Source: Actinomadura sp. NBRC 104425 (lineage in GTDB: Bacteria > Actinomycetota > Actinomycetes > Streptosporangiales > Streptosporangiaceae). From it: DNA of 64,000 bases. The notes under the pieces were generated by a model. The model was not told the DNA's origin. It saw nothing but the letters and a program-made list of their open reading frames with translations, and did no database searches. A program made the position numbers and the translations under genes. The stretch is taken from the NCBI RefSeq assembly GCF_030269545.1, contig NZ_BSTN01000025.1:21694-85693 (forward strand). Reading direction: 5' to 3'. Shown here piece after piece: positions 52,168-59,450 of the stretch (position 1 is its first letter; every line of letters starts with the position of its first letter).

Positions 52168-52367
52168 GTTGCGCTTCTCATCCGCAGGTGAAGGCAGGCG
52201 CCACCCTCCGCCTCGTACACCCCAGTGGCCAAGTTGCAATCCTCGCCCGCTGGCGTTGCGATCCTCACCCCCCGGTGAGGGCGGGCGCCACGCGGGCGAC
52301 ACCGCCGAGGGCGGGCACACAAGCCGGGGGGTTGCGATCCTCGCCCGCCGGTGAGGGCGGGCGCCAC
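52168..52367 (-). CRISPR. Decayed mini CRISPR-like array
   Basis: Three 37-base repeat units at 52168-52204, 52255-52291 and 52331-52367, plus a 22-base partial unit at 52233-52254. The last two full units differ at 2 of 37 positions; the first matches the last at 30 of 37. Each contains a GC stem (CGCCCGC/GCGGGCG) and, on the minus strand, ends GGATCGCAAC, like the 3' handle of many actinobacterial CRISPR repeats. Intervening segments are 28 and 39 bases. The most divergent unit lies at the far end from the A/T-richer flank (52368-52450), as expected for a trailer-end repeat. No cas gene is in the window. Alternative: a degenerate REP-like family. Confidence 0.5.
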
Positions 52368-52789
52368 GGCGGTTGACGTGCAGTGACTACCGACTGCAAT
52401 CGTCACACCTCGAAAACGATCGCGGGTAATCACCGCAAAACACCCCATACCTACTTCAGGACCTCCCCGCGTTTTCATGGCCACTGGAGGTTCTGAAGCC
52501 AGCAGGGCTCGCTCTGACAGGGACCTCGCCGTTCGGTCTGGGCCTCGTCCCTCCGCACCTGAAGCCTGCGGGCCCTGCCTGGGCGCCCCTCGCCGGACGC
52601 GGGACGGTAGGGCTCCTCCCTTCACCTCTGGACTGCGCATCGCCCCCTCTCCCACCAAAGTCCGCGGCCCCTGGGACACATAATGGCGCGGGCAAGAGCC
52701 GCCGACCCCATGATTGGGAACTCGGTGGCGCGGGCGTCTCCCCCTTTTCAGGCGCCGGTATGCCGTAGGAGCTCCCGGTTGGGATCATC

Positions 52790-52835
52790 CATGCCCTGCG
52801 GGCACGCCTAGACGAGTTCGCAGAGGAGGGGAGGG
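52790..52835 (+). pseudogene. Second integrase relic (short)
   Basis: CTGCGGGCACGCCTAGACG then AGTTCGCAGAGGAGGGG matches the integrase stretch encoding LRAHLEEFAEEG (63638-63675). In the intact gene this part precedes the C-terminal part found at 51773, but here it lies downstream of it, so the two relics come from two separate decayed copies. Confidence 0.6.
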
Positions 52836-52986
52836 CAGTGCGGGGGCATGGACGGCAAGTCTGCCGACACGTCGGCTAGGGGCGAGCTGAGATCATCTGC
52901 CATCGCGTTCGAGGGCCCGGTGATGGTGACGTGTCGGGCAGGCGTCAGGTCGCGGCGGTCGGGTGCGCGGGCTTTGGGCAACGTAT

Positions 52987-53026
52987 AAGGCCCAGGTGGA
53001 GCGCTGCGGCTCTCACCTGGGCCTTT
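52987..53026 (-). terminator. tRNA-Gly terminator
   Basis: AAGGCCCAGGTG (52987-52998) pairs perfectly with CACCTGGGCCTT (53014-53025). On the minus strand it follows the tRNA 3' end by eight bases and would end with TTATACG. It marks the original downstream side of the tRNA gene. Confidence 0.8.
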
Positions 53027-53033
53027 GTCGTGG

Positions 53034-53078
53034 GAGCGGGCGACGGGAATCGAACCCGCGTAGCCAGTTTGGAAGTCA
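53034..53078 (-). other. attL-like site: 3' part of tRNA-Gly(TCC)
   Basis: On the minus strand this reads CTTCCAAACTGGCTACG then GGTTCGATTCCCGTCGCCCGCTC: anticodon TCC in CTTCCAA, the variable region, T-arm and the 3' acceptor strand of a glycine tRNA. The 5' half (GCGGGCG acceptor, D-arm) is missing upstream; the anticodon stem cannot pair, so it is not a functional tRNA. This is the signature of a tRNA-targeting integrative element whose other end regenerates the intact tRNA. That end is not in the window. Confidence 0.8.
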
Positions 53079-53091
53079 ACGGTCCCTGATC

Positions 53092-53845
53092 TTGTGACCT
53101 GCTCCGCCACAGGTCAGAGTGTGGCTCCCCTGATCTGTTCACACCCCTTGAACCCCGTTGACGACCGACCGAACGGGCACGATCGGGCACGCTCACCATC
53201 TGGCGTTGGGCCTGCGGTCGCGTGGTGAGCGGTCTCCGTGACGCGCTGGGGCGTGCGGCGTAGCCGCTGTTCTTCCCCCACCTTCCTCCCCCCGACCCCG
53301 ACGAAACCTGCACTTAGCGGCGGACGGGTTCCGTCAAGGGTGGCCGTAGGCCATCACGAAGTGACGCCCGAAGGGCGCCCTTGACGGGTTCCGGCCGCCG
53401 CCATCCTCGACGGCTCGGGGTCGGGGGGAGCCACGCGCCATTCCACACCAGGCGGCAACAGCCTCGGCCACAGATGAGCCCGAGCCGTCGACCACGGGAG
53501 CGGGCCGCCTGCCAATGCCGTAGGCACCCCGTAGGGGCGGGCATCGCCCGTTGGCCGGCGGCCCGCGGCCTGGAGAGACGACCGATCGGGCGGCGGCGCG
53601 TCCCCCGTGACCGGCCGCACCCGGGTGACGGGCGGCGGTGGTGCGGCGCGCGGCCCCTTCGCCCCGTCGCCCGGAGACCGGCGCCCACGCCGCACGCTCC
53701 GGGCGGCGTGGGCGCGGGGCCGGTGCGGCGGCGCGACGCGCCGCCGCCCTTGACCCCTAAAAGCGGAATTCGGCAACGTCCTGCCTGCTGGGCAGTCACG
53801 ATGTGCCTTGCCGGTGCGGCGCTCATACCGGAAGAGTCGTTGCCG
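53092..53845. other. Gene-free left arm of the AICE with inverted repeats
   Basis: No supported gene in ~750 bases. GACCTG...CAGGTC (53096-53115) lies right beside attL and may be a recombination arm site. CGTCAAGGG (53333) pairs with CCCTTGACG (53379-53387). A 13-base perfect hairpin occurs at 53681-53693/53703-53715. Extremely GC-rich from 53580 on; both-strand open frames there are composition artefacts. Confidence 0.5.
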
Positions 53846-54475
53846 TCAGCCGCCGACTAGGCGGGCTTGCCCTACCGGGTGCCAGTCCCAGAGCCGTTCC
53901 TTGCCGCGCTGAACAACCAGACTCACAGCACTCAGCGTGACCTCCCGACTCGGGAGCTCTCGACCTAGAGCGGAAATGAGCGGTTGGGCCGGTTGTTCAG
54001 CCTCGCTGTAGGCGATCGTGACATGCGGGCTCCACGAGCTGGACTGCTTAGAGGATTCTCCTCGTCCAGTCACCTTATGGGTGACTTCCTGGACAGCTTC
54101 GCGAACTTTCGCCAATGCGTCCGCGGGATGGGCGATGAGGGCTATTGCCTCGGGGTGATAGAAGACTCGGCCGAGCGTTATTGTGACTGGAGGGATATCG
54201 GCGAGGATGCTCGATGCGGCGGCAAGCATCTCCCGCTGCCGATCATCGGTGATCTCATCGTCGGGTCCGGCGACGAGGACGGTTATGTGCAACCACTCGG
54301 CCGGCGTCATGTGCAGGCCGCGGAATTCGGCGAGTCGCTTTTGGGCGGCTTGGGCGAGTTCACGCACTTCCGGGTGATCGCCTACAAGGATGTGCCAATA
54401 GACCGTACCCTGTCCCGGTCCTGGTTCTTTGCGGTTCTGCCATCGGTTGACCATCTGTGTGGGCAGCGGGCTCAT
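53846..54475 (-). CDS. 2H phosphoesterase (2'-5' RNA ligase-like) protein
   Basis: 209 residues with the two-histidine signature of the 2H superfamily: WLHITVLV (~residue 61-68) and PHVTIAYSEAE (~151-161), each an HxT/S motif on the paired lobes. Members hydrolyse or ligate 2'-5' or cyclic phosphodiester bonds in RNA or nucleotides. ATG at 54475 overlaps the stop of the XRE/TPR regulator gene (ATGA), so the two are coupled. A small cytosolic enzyme in a mobile element could be a defence, repair or signalling factor; this is not established. Confidence 0.75.
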   Translation of the reverse strand: MSPLPTQMVNRWQNRKEPGPGQGTVYWHILVGDHPEVRELAQAAQKRLAEFRGLHMTPAEWLHITVLVAGPDDEITDDRQREMLAAASSILADIPPVTITLGRVFYHPEAIALIAHPADALAKVREAVQEVTHKVTGRGESSKQSSSWSPHVTIAYSEAEQPAQPLISALGRELPSREVTLSAVSLVVQRGKERLWDWHPVGQARLVGG

Positions 54476-55881
54476 GGCTCCTCCGTGTCGGCGTCATCGG
54501 CAAGGGCGGCAGCGTTGAACTCCTGAATCCGCTGTCTGAGCTGAACTGCGAGGCGACTGCCCCGGAAACGGGAACGATTGAGACGCGAATCCAGGTCTGC
54601 AAGGTAGCGGGTGACGGTTGACAGGCGCATCCCTGGAGAAAGCGTGAATATTTCGGCCAGTTGTTCGGCAGTGCCATCAAGGTCGCCCTTGAGTAGGTGT
54701 GCAAGACCGGTGCCGATGCGAATTTGCGCCCAGTTCGCCAGGGCAACGGGAGCGCCTGCGGCCCATGCTTGATCTGCCATCTGGGCAGCTCGTAGGGCGC
54801 CGTCTGGGTCACCGGTTCGCGTGGCTACCGACAGAGCGAAAAGGGCTTGACGCTCGATCGGGAAGGACCAGACGGAAAGTTCGGAGGCATCGCCGCGGAT
54901 TGCTTCGGAAGACTGCTCTGCACGAGTCAAGGCTTCGCGTGCTCTGATCCTGTCTCCGAGGAGAGCGGCAGCATTCGCCTCGTACCACGCGAGTTGCGCC
55001 TTCATCGGACTGGGCGGACTAGCCTCGAATCCTTGCCGGGCGAGGTCGGCTGCTTCCATGTAACGATTTTGCCAACGGGCCGTTTTGGCTTGGGCATACC
55101 ACGCATACGATTCGTTGGCTCCAGCCTCCTTCGCGAGTATGAGCGCAGCGGAAGCATACTTCTCGGCGACGTGGTCAAGATTGACATCACCGAAGATCAC
55201 GGCCGCATGTGCAAGCAGATCGGCATCGATTCGCACCAGCTCACGCATATGGCGGAGCCGGTGACGACCATTGACCAAGAGCTCCCGCGTACTGCGATGA
55301 AGTTTAAGTATTTCAGGAAGAAGCCTTTTTGCCGGGACCCGTGTATGGGAAGCGGCAAAAGACTGGGCTGATCGCGCGAGTTGCGCAATCTTTTCGTCGG
55401 TGGCATCACCGCCGGTTACCCACTGCACGAGGTTTGAGATGTCGTTCGCGCTTACCAGCTCCATCGGATCCGATGCATCGCCCTCTGGCAGCGGAGGGTC
55501 AGACGACGCGCTCCCCGAGTTCGGATGCGCCCGCCCCCTGCACACACTACCTACTCCCTCGCGATCACGAACAACGCCGTTACTATTACGGGGAGCAAGG
55601 CCAAGGGCCATGCGCGCGGAGTCTGGCATCTGGAGACCGTCGGCGATGCGCTCGAAAACTTCCAGAGCAAGGATTTGACGTCCGCCCGGCTTCATGGTCT
55701 CACTGACCTTGCCCTGTGTCATGCCGACGGCGGCTGCGATCCGCGTTTGACTTGCGCCGCCATACTGGCGTACCAAGCGAAAAACAGTACCGATGTCACG
55801 GCTTTTCAGGGCTTCAATCATCTGTGGCAGCTGCCACAGCGCATCAGGGATTGTGATCGGGTCTGATGCCCGTTCCGGCAT
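54472..55881 (-). CDS. XRE-HTH regulator with TPR-like C-terminal domain
   Basis: 469 residues. N-terminal lambda-repressor-like HTH (GASQTRIAAAVGMTQGKVSE, ~residues 43-62, with IADGLQMPDSARMALGL after it), a Ser/Gly/Pro linker (~100-145), and a helical C-terminal two thirds with TPR-like pairs (YAWYAQAKTARWQNRYMEAA in part; AQLAWYEANAAALLGDRIRA in part). Proteins with this layout are common in actinomycete mobile elements as signal-responsive regulators. Noticeably lower GC and different codon use than the chromosome. It faces divergently the small-gene operon starting at 56005, across two dyads. Confidence 0.8.
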   Translation of the reverse strand: MPERASDPITIPDALWQLPQMIEALKSRDIGTVFRLVRQYGGASQTRIAAAVGMTQGKVSETMKPGGRQILALEVFERIADGLQMPDSARMALGLAPRNSNGVVRDREGVGSVCRGRAHPNSGSASSDPPLPEGDASDPMELVSANDISNLVQWVTGGDATDEKIAQLARSAQSFAASHTRVPAKRLLPEILKLHRSTRELLVNGRHRLRHMRELVRIDADLLAHAAVIFGDVNLDHVAEKYASAALILAKEAGANESYAWYAQAKTARWQNRYMEAADLARQGFEASPPSPMKAQLAWYEANAAALLGDRIRAREALTRAEQSSEAIRGDASELSVWSFPIERQALFALSVATRTGDPDGALRAAQMADQAWAAGAPVALANWAQIRIGTGLAHLLKGDLDGTAEQLAEIFTLSPGMRLSTVTRYLADLDSRLNRSRFRGSRLAVQLRQRIQEFNAAALADDADTEEP

Positions 55882-55926
55882 CTCCGGTCCCCTTTGTGCT
55901 CGTGCGGTGCCGTCAGGCTGAGCCTA

Positions 55927-55972
55927 TATCCCCCGAGGGGATACCGCCGGGGGATCCCATAGGGGAATGGGA
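55927..55972. promoter_or_regulatory. Tandem dyads in the XRE regulator divergent promoter
   Basis: TATCCCC-CGA-GGGGATA (55927-55943) is a perfect seven-base inverted repeat with a three-base centre; 12 bases on, TCCCAT-AGGGGA-ATGGGA (55955-55972) is a second dyad. They lie 46-91 bases before the regulator start and 33 bases before the 56005 gene, a good position for autoregulation. Confidence 0.55.
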
Positions 55973-56004
55973 GAGGCATACCCAGTCGCGAGATTTTGGA
56001 CTGC

Positions 56005-56178
56005 ATGACGCAGCAGACGGCGAAGACTCCTTGCGGCTCCTGTGGTGGGCGCGGGTGGAAGTGGGCTTCCCCCCGGCGGTACCTGCTGTTCGGGTCGTCG
56101 GATGGGAGGCCCGGGCCGGACCGACGGCGGGTTCCCTGCGAGCGCTGCGCCCCTGCCGCGCGGGCCGAGGTGGCGTGA
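56005..56178 (+). CDS. Small DnaJ-like zinc-finger protein
   Basis: 57 residues (MTQQTAKTPCGSCGGRGWKW...VPCERCAPA). Two CxxC pairs about 30 residues apart, the first as CGSCGGRG, as in DnaJ-type or ribbon zinc fingers. Such mini proteins recur in actinobacterial integrative elements near small cargo genes. ATG at 56005; no strong ribosome site is visible, and expression may start from a promoter inside the dyad region. Function unknown. Confidence 0.55.
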   Translation: MTQQTAKTPCGSCGGRGWKWASPRRYLLFGSSDGRPGPDRRRVPCERCAPAARAEVA

Positions 56179-56302
56179 TGGGCTGCGGGGCCGGCGGCGT
56201 GGTGCGGGCGACCAGTGCGCAGCTTCATCCCCCGGGCTGCGCGGGGTGGGTGGTCGTGCCCCGGCGCCGCCGGTCCCGCCTTCAATCCAGGGAGGTGGAG
56301 CG

Positions 56303-56680
56303 GTGAACGATGCAACGGGGCATCAGCTGGTCTCGGCGCTGGTGGAGGAGCTGCAGGCGCGGGGTCTGGTGGGCGCGGTGTACCGGGGTGGTGTGGTGCG
56401 CGTGCTCAACCCCGCCGCAGAGCCCGACGGCAGCACCCCTCACGCGCGAATGGCTCCGGGGCTGCGACAGGAGGTGCAGTTCCTCCCCAACCCCGACGAC
56501 GGCGGGGCGCCGTGGTGGTACTGGGCGTGGGCGGGGCCAACGCGGCAGTCTCCCCCGGACTTGGAGCCGCTGTGCCCGGCGACCGATGCCGCACAGGCGG
56601 CCGACAGGATCGCGAAAGTTCTGGAGGTGCCCTTCGCCGCTGACGCGGCGTCACACGGCGGGCCGCGCGATGACGGGTGA
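56303..56680 (+). CDS. AICE-associated hypothetical protein
   Basis: 125 residues from a GTG with GGAGGTGGAG just upstream (VNDATGHQLVSALVEELQARG). It has a central WWYWAWAGP patch and a C-terminal helix (DAAQAADRIAKVLEVP). No recognised domain. Overlaps the next gene by 11 bases, so it is part of a small operon. Confidence 0.65.
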   Translation: MNDATGHQLVSALVEELQARGLVGAVYRGGVVRVLNPAAEPDGSTPHARMAPGLRQEVQFLPNPDDGGAPWWYWAWAGPTRQSPPDLEPLCPATDAAQAADRIAKVLEVPFAADAASHGGPRDDG

Positions 56681-56966
56681 GCGGCCGTGCCGCATGCCGC
56701 CGTCCGAGGTGCGCCAGCGGGCGGCGCTGGCGTGGATCAGACGGGAGTTTCCGGAGGTACCGGCGTGGTACGGGAAGGCGACGGGCTCTTGGTGGGCGAT
56801 GGTGCCGATCGGGGCCCGGTGGCGGCTGGTGGAGGCGGTCGACCCGGTGGAGCTGCGGGGGGCGATTCTGAATCCGGCGGGCTGGCCGTGGCCGCGGAAC
56901 TGGGTGGCGCTGCCGGAGACGGCGCCGGGCATGCCGGGGCGCACGTCGCGGGGCATGTCGGAGTGA
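56670..56966 (+). CDS. Small hypothetical protein
   Basis: 98 residues (MTGERPCRMPPSEVRQRAALAWIRREF). Trp-rich: WYGKATGSWWAMV and GWPWPRNWVALP. No recognised family. Its start lies inside the preceding gene and its stop overlaps the following GTG, so it is translationally linked on both sides. Function unknown. Confidence 0.6.
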   Translation: MTGERPCRMPPSEVRQRAALAWIRREFPEVPAWYGKATGSWWAMVPIGARWRLVEAVDPVELRGAILNPAGWPWPRNWVALPETAPGMPGRTSRGMSE

Positions 56967-57340
56967 CGTTGGCGTGTCCGGTGTCGTGCCTGGGGCTGCG
57001 CACCGTGGGTGACTTGGTGCGGCTGCTGGAAGAGGCCGGCCGCCTGGCCCGGCTCCCGGACGAGGAGCACCCGGCCGGGCTGGTCGCCCACCGGCATCCC
57101 CGCGGCGTGGTCTCCCTGGACTGCCCGCTGGAGTGCCTGGCCCTGCCGGGACGCACGGTCAACCGGCTGCACTACTACCGCAAGTCCTGCCGAACCGTCG
57201 GCGACCTGCTGCGACTGCTGCAAAGTGGCGACCTGCTCAACATTCACGGGATCGGCGTCGGCACCGTGGCGGACATCAGGCGGGTGGTTCTGCGCGCGGG
57301 GATCAACCCGGATGACTGGAAGGTGGCCGACAGAACGTAG
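56963..57340 (+). CDS. RNA-polymerase alpha-CTD-like helix-hairpin-helix protein
   Basis: 125 residues from a GTG at 56963 that overlaps the previous stop (GTGA). The C-terminal ~65 residues (PLECLALPGRTVNRLHYY, CRTVGDLLRLLQSGDLLNIHGIG-type spacing, VADIRRVVLRAGI) follow the alpha-CTD pattern PIxxLxLSxRxxNxLxxxxIxTVGDLLxLSExDLLxIxxxGxxSxxEIxxxL. The N-terminal part (RTVGDLVRLLEEAG) is a partial repeat of the same motif. The alpha-NTD is absent. It could bind DNA, the sigma factor or an activator as a decoy or adaptor for host RNA polymerase; that is inference. Confidence 0.6.
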   Translation: MTLACPVSCLGLRTVGDLVRLLEEAGRLARLPDEEHPAGLVAHRHPRGVVSLDCPLECLALPGRTVNRLHYYRKSCRTVGDLLRLLQSGDLLNIHGIGVGTVADIRRVVLRAGINPDDWKVADRT

Positions 57341-57514
57341 GTCGTGCCTTGGGGACCCCGGAAGGTAGCGGTCTGGGTGGCTGGGGCGGGACCGCTCCCC
57401 TTCGGGGTTCGTCGTTGTAGTCCTGGTGGTGGTGGGTGTCCTGGAGAGTGACAGCTCGCCGACTGGACGACTAGCCTTGGCTTGCTCGTGTTATCGACCT
57501 GTTGGCAGGCCAAG

Positions 57515-58246
57515 ATGGCAGATGACGCCACTTACACCCCTAAGTACGTCCGGATCCTGGAGGTGCTCCAAAAACGCATCCAGGACGGCACCTATCCGGT
57601 GGGTGAGCGCCTGCCTTCGGAGACCGCGCTCGTCAAAGAGTTCGCGGTGTCGCGTCCCACGGTGGTTCGGGCGCTGAATGATCTTGAATTGCTCGGCTGG
57701 ATCGAACGCGAGCATGGCCGCGGATCGTTCGTCAAGGCGCGTCCTTCCGGAGAGTCGGAGGATCGCCCCCGGCTGGGGCTGGCAGTGCTGGACCGTCAGG
57801 AGAGCGCGGATTCGGTCAGGCTGGTGGAGGCGGGGCGGCGGTCTGCTCCCGGGTGGGTGGCAACGCGGCTGGGCCTGGCCGAAAATGCGCCCGTCGTGTT
57901 GCGACGCTGTCTCGGCGTTCATGACGGCGTGATCAGTGACCTTGTGTCGATGTGGGCTCCGCTGGACATCGCGAACAGCGGGCCTTTGGGGCAGTCGGCT
58001 CCGTTGACGGTGCCGGTCCGACGGCTGCTGACCATGGCGGCGCCGGGTCGGCTCGTCCGGGTCACCGAGACGATCAGCGCGCGTCGCGCCTCTGACGACG
58101 AGACAAAGCTTCTGCAGCTGACGCCGGGTGACCCGGTGCTGTCGGTGGTGGCGTCGGTGTTGGACTCGACCGGCCGGACGGTCCTGGTCCTGGAGGTCGC
58201 GCTACCGGGGACGCTGCATGAGCTGACCGACACCTACCCAATCTGA
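57515..58246 (+). CDS. GntR (HutC/UTRA) regulator, KorSA-like
   Basis: 243 residues from an ATG at 57515 (MADDATYTPKYVRILEV). GntR winged helix: RLPSETALVKEFAVSRPTVV then ALNDLELLGWIEREHGRGSFV (residues ~30-72). The UTRA effector domain fills ~85-240 (VVLRRCLGVHDGVISDLVS, VTETISARRASDDETKLL). In pSAM2-type elements the equivalent gene korSA represses transfer and replication; this gene sits just upstream of that operon and of a perfect inverted repeat. Earlier in-frame starts lack ribosome sites. Confidence 0.85.
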   Translation: MADDATYTPKYVRILEVLQKRIQDGTYPVGERLPSETALVKEFAVSRPTVVRALNDLELLGWIEREHGRGSFVKARPSGESEDRPRLGLAVLDRQESADSVRLVEAGRRSAPGWVATRLGLAENAPVVLRRCLGVHDGVISDLVSMWAPLDIANSGPLGQSAPLTVPVRRLLTMAAPGRLVRVTETISARRASDDETKLLQLTPGDPVLSVVASVLDSTGRTVLVLEVALPGTLHELTDTYPI

Positions 58247-58284
58247 TGTGAGCTAGATCACTCGCAAACACTGGCCTACCCCTC

Positions 58285-58345
58285 TTGCGATCCGCGCCCA
58301 GTCACGTATTTTCAAGTCAGCAACTCGATAAGACGAGTTGCTGAC
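58285..58345 (+). promoter_or_regulatory. Transfer-operon promoter with perfect 12-bp inverted-repeat operator
   Basis: TTGCGA (58285-58290), a 16-base spacer and TATTTT (58307-58312) fit a sigma-70 promoter. Immediately downstream, GTCAGCAACTCG (58316-58327) and CGAGTTGCTGAC (58334-58345) are perfect inverted repeats around ATAAGA, overlapping the expected transcription start. A repressor dimer bound there would block the operon beginning at 58375. The GntR protein encoded directly upstream is the obvious candidate. Confidence 0.65.
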
Positions 58346-58374
58346 AAGAGACGCGACGATAGGAGTGATCACGA

Positions 58375-58791
58375 GTGGCGATTCAGGGTCCGTTCCGTGT
58401 CTCGTTCGGGGACGTGTTCCCGCACGGGGCGTTCGTCAAGGGCGGTGTGGAGCCGGTCCGGGACTTCGACCGGTCCTCGCGCGACAACTTCGTGCAGGCG
58501 CGCGACAGGGAGACCGGGGAGTTGGTGTGGCAAGTGGAGGTGATCGACGCCGACCCGGCCGCCAAGGGGTCGGTGAAGGTCAAGCTCGTCGCGCCGGTTC
58601 GGCCGGTGCTGCCGGAGGCTCCGGCGGGGTTCCCGTTCGTGCCGGTGGAGTTCGACGGGCTGACCGTCACGCCGTACGTCAACAGCCAGAACAACCGGCT
58701 GGCGTACTCGCTGAAGGCGGCGGGCATCCGCGCGCCCGGTGCGGGTGCGGGCAAGGGACGTCCGGCCGCGGCGGGCAAGGACGCGGCCTGA
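58375..58791 (+). CDS. AICE-conserved hypothetical protein, first gene of transfer operon
   Basis: 138 residues from a GTG with AGGAG nine bases upstream (VAIQGPFRVSFGDVFPHGAF). The stretches GGVEPVRDFDRSSRDNFVQARD and GELVWQVEVIDADP, and FTxVEFxGLTVTPYVN, are of the type recurring in pSAM2-type elements just upstream of the translocase gene. The last ~20 residues are Gly/Ala/Lys-rich. Role in transfer or replication is assumed from position only. Stop overlaps next start (TGATG). Confidence 0.7.
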   Translation: MAIQGPFRVSFGDVFPHGAFVKGGVEPVRDFDRSSRDNFVQARDRETGELVWQVEVIDADPAAKGSVKVKLVAPVRPVLPEAPAGFPFVPVEFDGLTVTPYVNSQNNRLAYSLKAAGIRAPGAGAGKGRPAAAGKDAA

Positions 58792-59060
58792 TGGCGGCGC
58801 GCAAGTCGGCGCTGTCGCTGCCGATCGACGCGCGGGCGACCAGTGAGTTTCGGGCGTTCCGTGCTCGCACGCCGCTGTTCACCGTGGCGGCCGGTCAGGT
58901 CCTGGTGACGCTGACGCTTCCGGAGCGGCTGTCGGCGGGTGAGGTGGAGTTCGCGCGGCGGCTGGCCGACCAGGCGGCGGCGTACGCGGCCGAGGTGGAA
59001 CGGCTGTACCGGTCCGGCTCCCGGTCGTCGGCGCGGTCGGGGAAGGGGCGTGCGGCATGA
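58791..59060 (+). CDS. Small transfer-operon protein A
   Basis: 89 residues (MAARKSALSLPIDARATSEF). A central LVTLTLPERLSAGEVEFARRLADQAA and a helical end YAAEVERLYRSGSRSSARSGKGR with a basic tail. Its C-terminal YAAEVERL helix recurs in the next protein, suggesting the two arose by duplication. Start overlaps the upstream stop by one base. No known domain. Confidence 0.65.
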   Translation: MAARKSALSLPIDARATSEFRAFRARTPLFTVAAGQVLVTLTLPERLSAGEVEFARRLADQAAAYAAEVERLYRSGSRSSARSGKGRAA

Positions 59061-59365
59061 GCGACGCCTACAGCTACACCACGATCGCGGTCGAGCCGGG
59101 GCAGGCGCCGCACATCACCGTAAGTCTGCGCCCGGACGGACAGATGGCCGTGTGGTGCTCGGCGGGGCACGAGCGGGCGCAAATTTCGATCTTGCACGCC
59201 GACGCCCACGTCGTGATCACTCCGACGAACCCGACCGTGCCCACGGCCGGCGACGTGCGGGCCGCGCGCAAGTTCGCTGAGTCGTTCGCCGTCTATGCGG
59301 CCGAGGTGGAGCGGTTGCACGCGGTGGCGCAGCAGGCGGCGGAGTCTGAGTCGTCGGCGGACTGA
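59057..59365 (+). CDS. Small transfer-operon protein B
   Basis: 102 residues (MSDAYSYTTIAVEPGQAPHI). Overlaps the upstream stop by four bases (ATGA). It shares a C-terminal FAVYAAEVERLHAV helix with the preceding protein. Its N-terminal half is a beta-rich sequence with WCSAGHERAQISIL. Function unknown; by position probably accessory to transfer or replication. Confidence 0.65.
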   Translation: MSDAYSYTTIAVEPGQAPHITVSLRPDGQMAVWCSAGHERAQISILHADAHVVITPTNPTVPTAGDVRAARKFAESFAVYAAEVERLHAVAQQAAESESSAD

Positions 59366-59450
59366 TCTGGCAAGGCGGGGCGGCTGGAGACCCTACCTCC
59401 GGCCGCCCCTGTTCTCCCCCTGACCTGCGATCAGAGTGAGGTGATCCATC

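Noticed and set aside
52139..52354. 71-codon protein with repeated segments
   Set aside because: Its repeats are the CRISPR-like 37-mers read as codons; no ribosome site.
53034..53110. Complete tRNA gene
   Set aside because: Only the 3' half is tRNA-like; the acceptor 5' strand and D-arm are absent and the anticodon stem cannot pair.
53314..53860. Overlapping 140-170 codon frames on both strands in the AICE left arm
   Set aside because: Arg/Pro/Gly-rich, no start signals, no domain; typical shadow frames of very GC-rich DNA.
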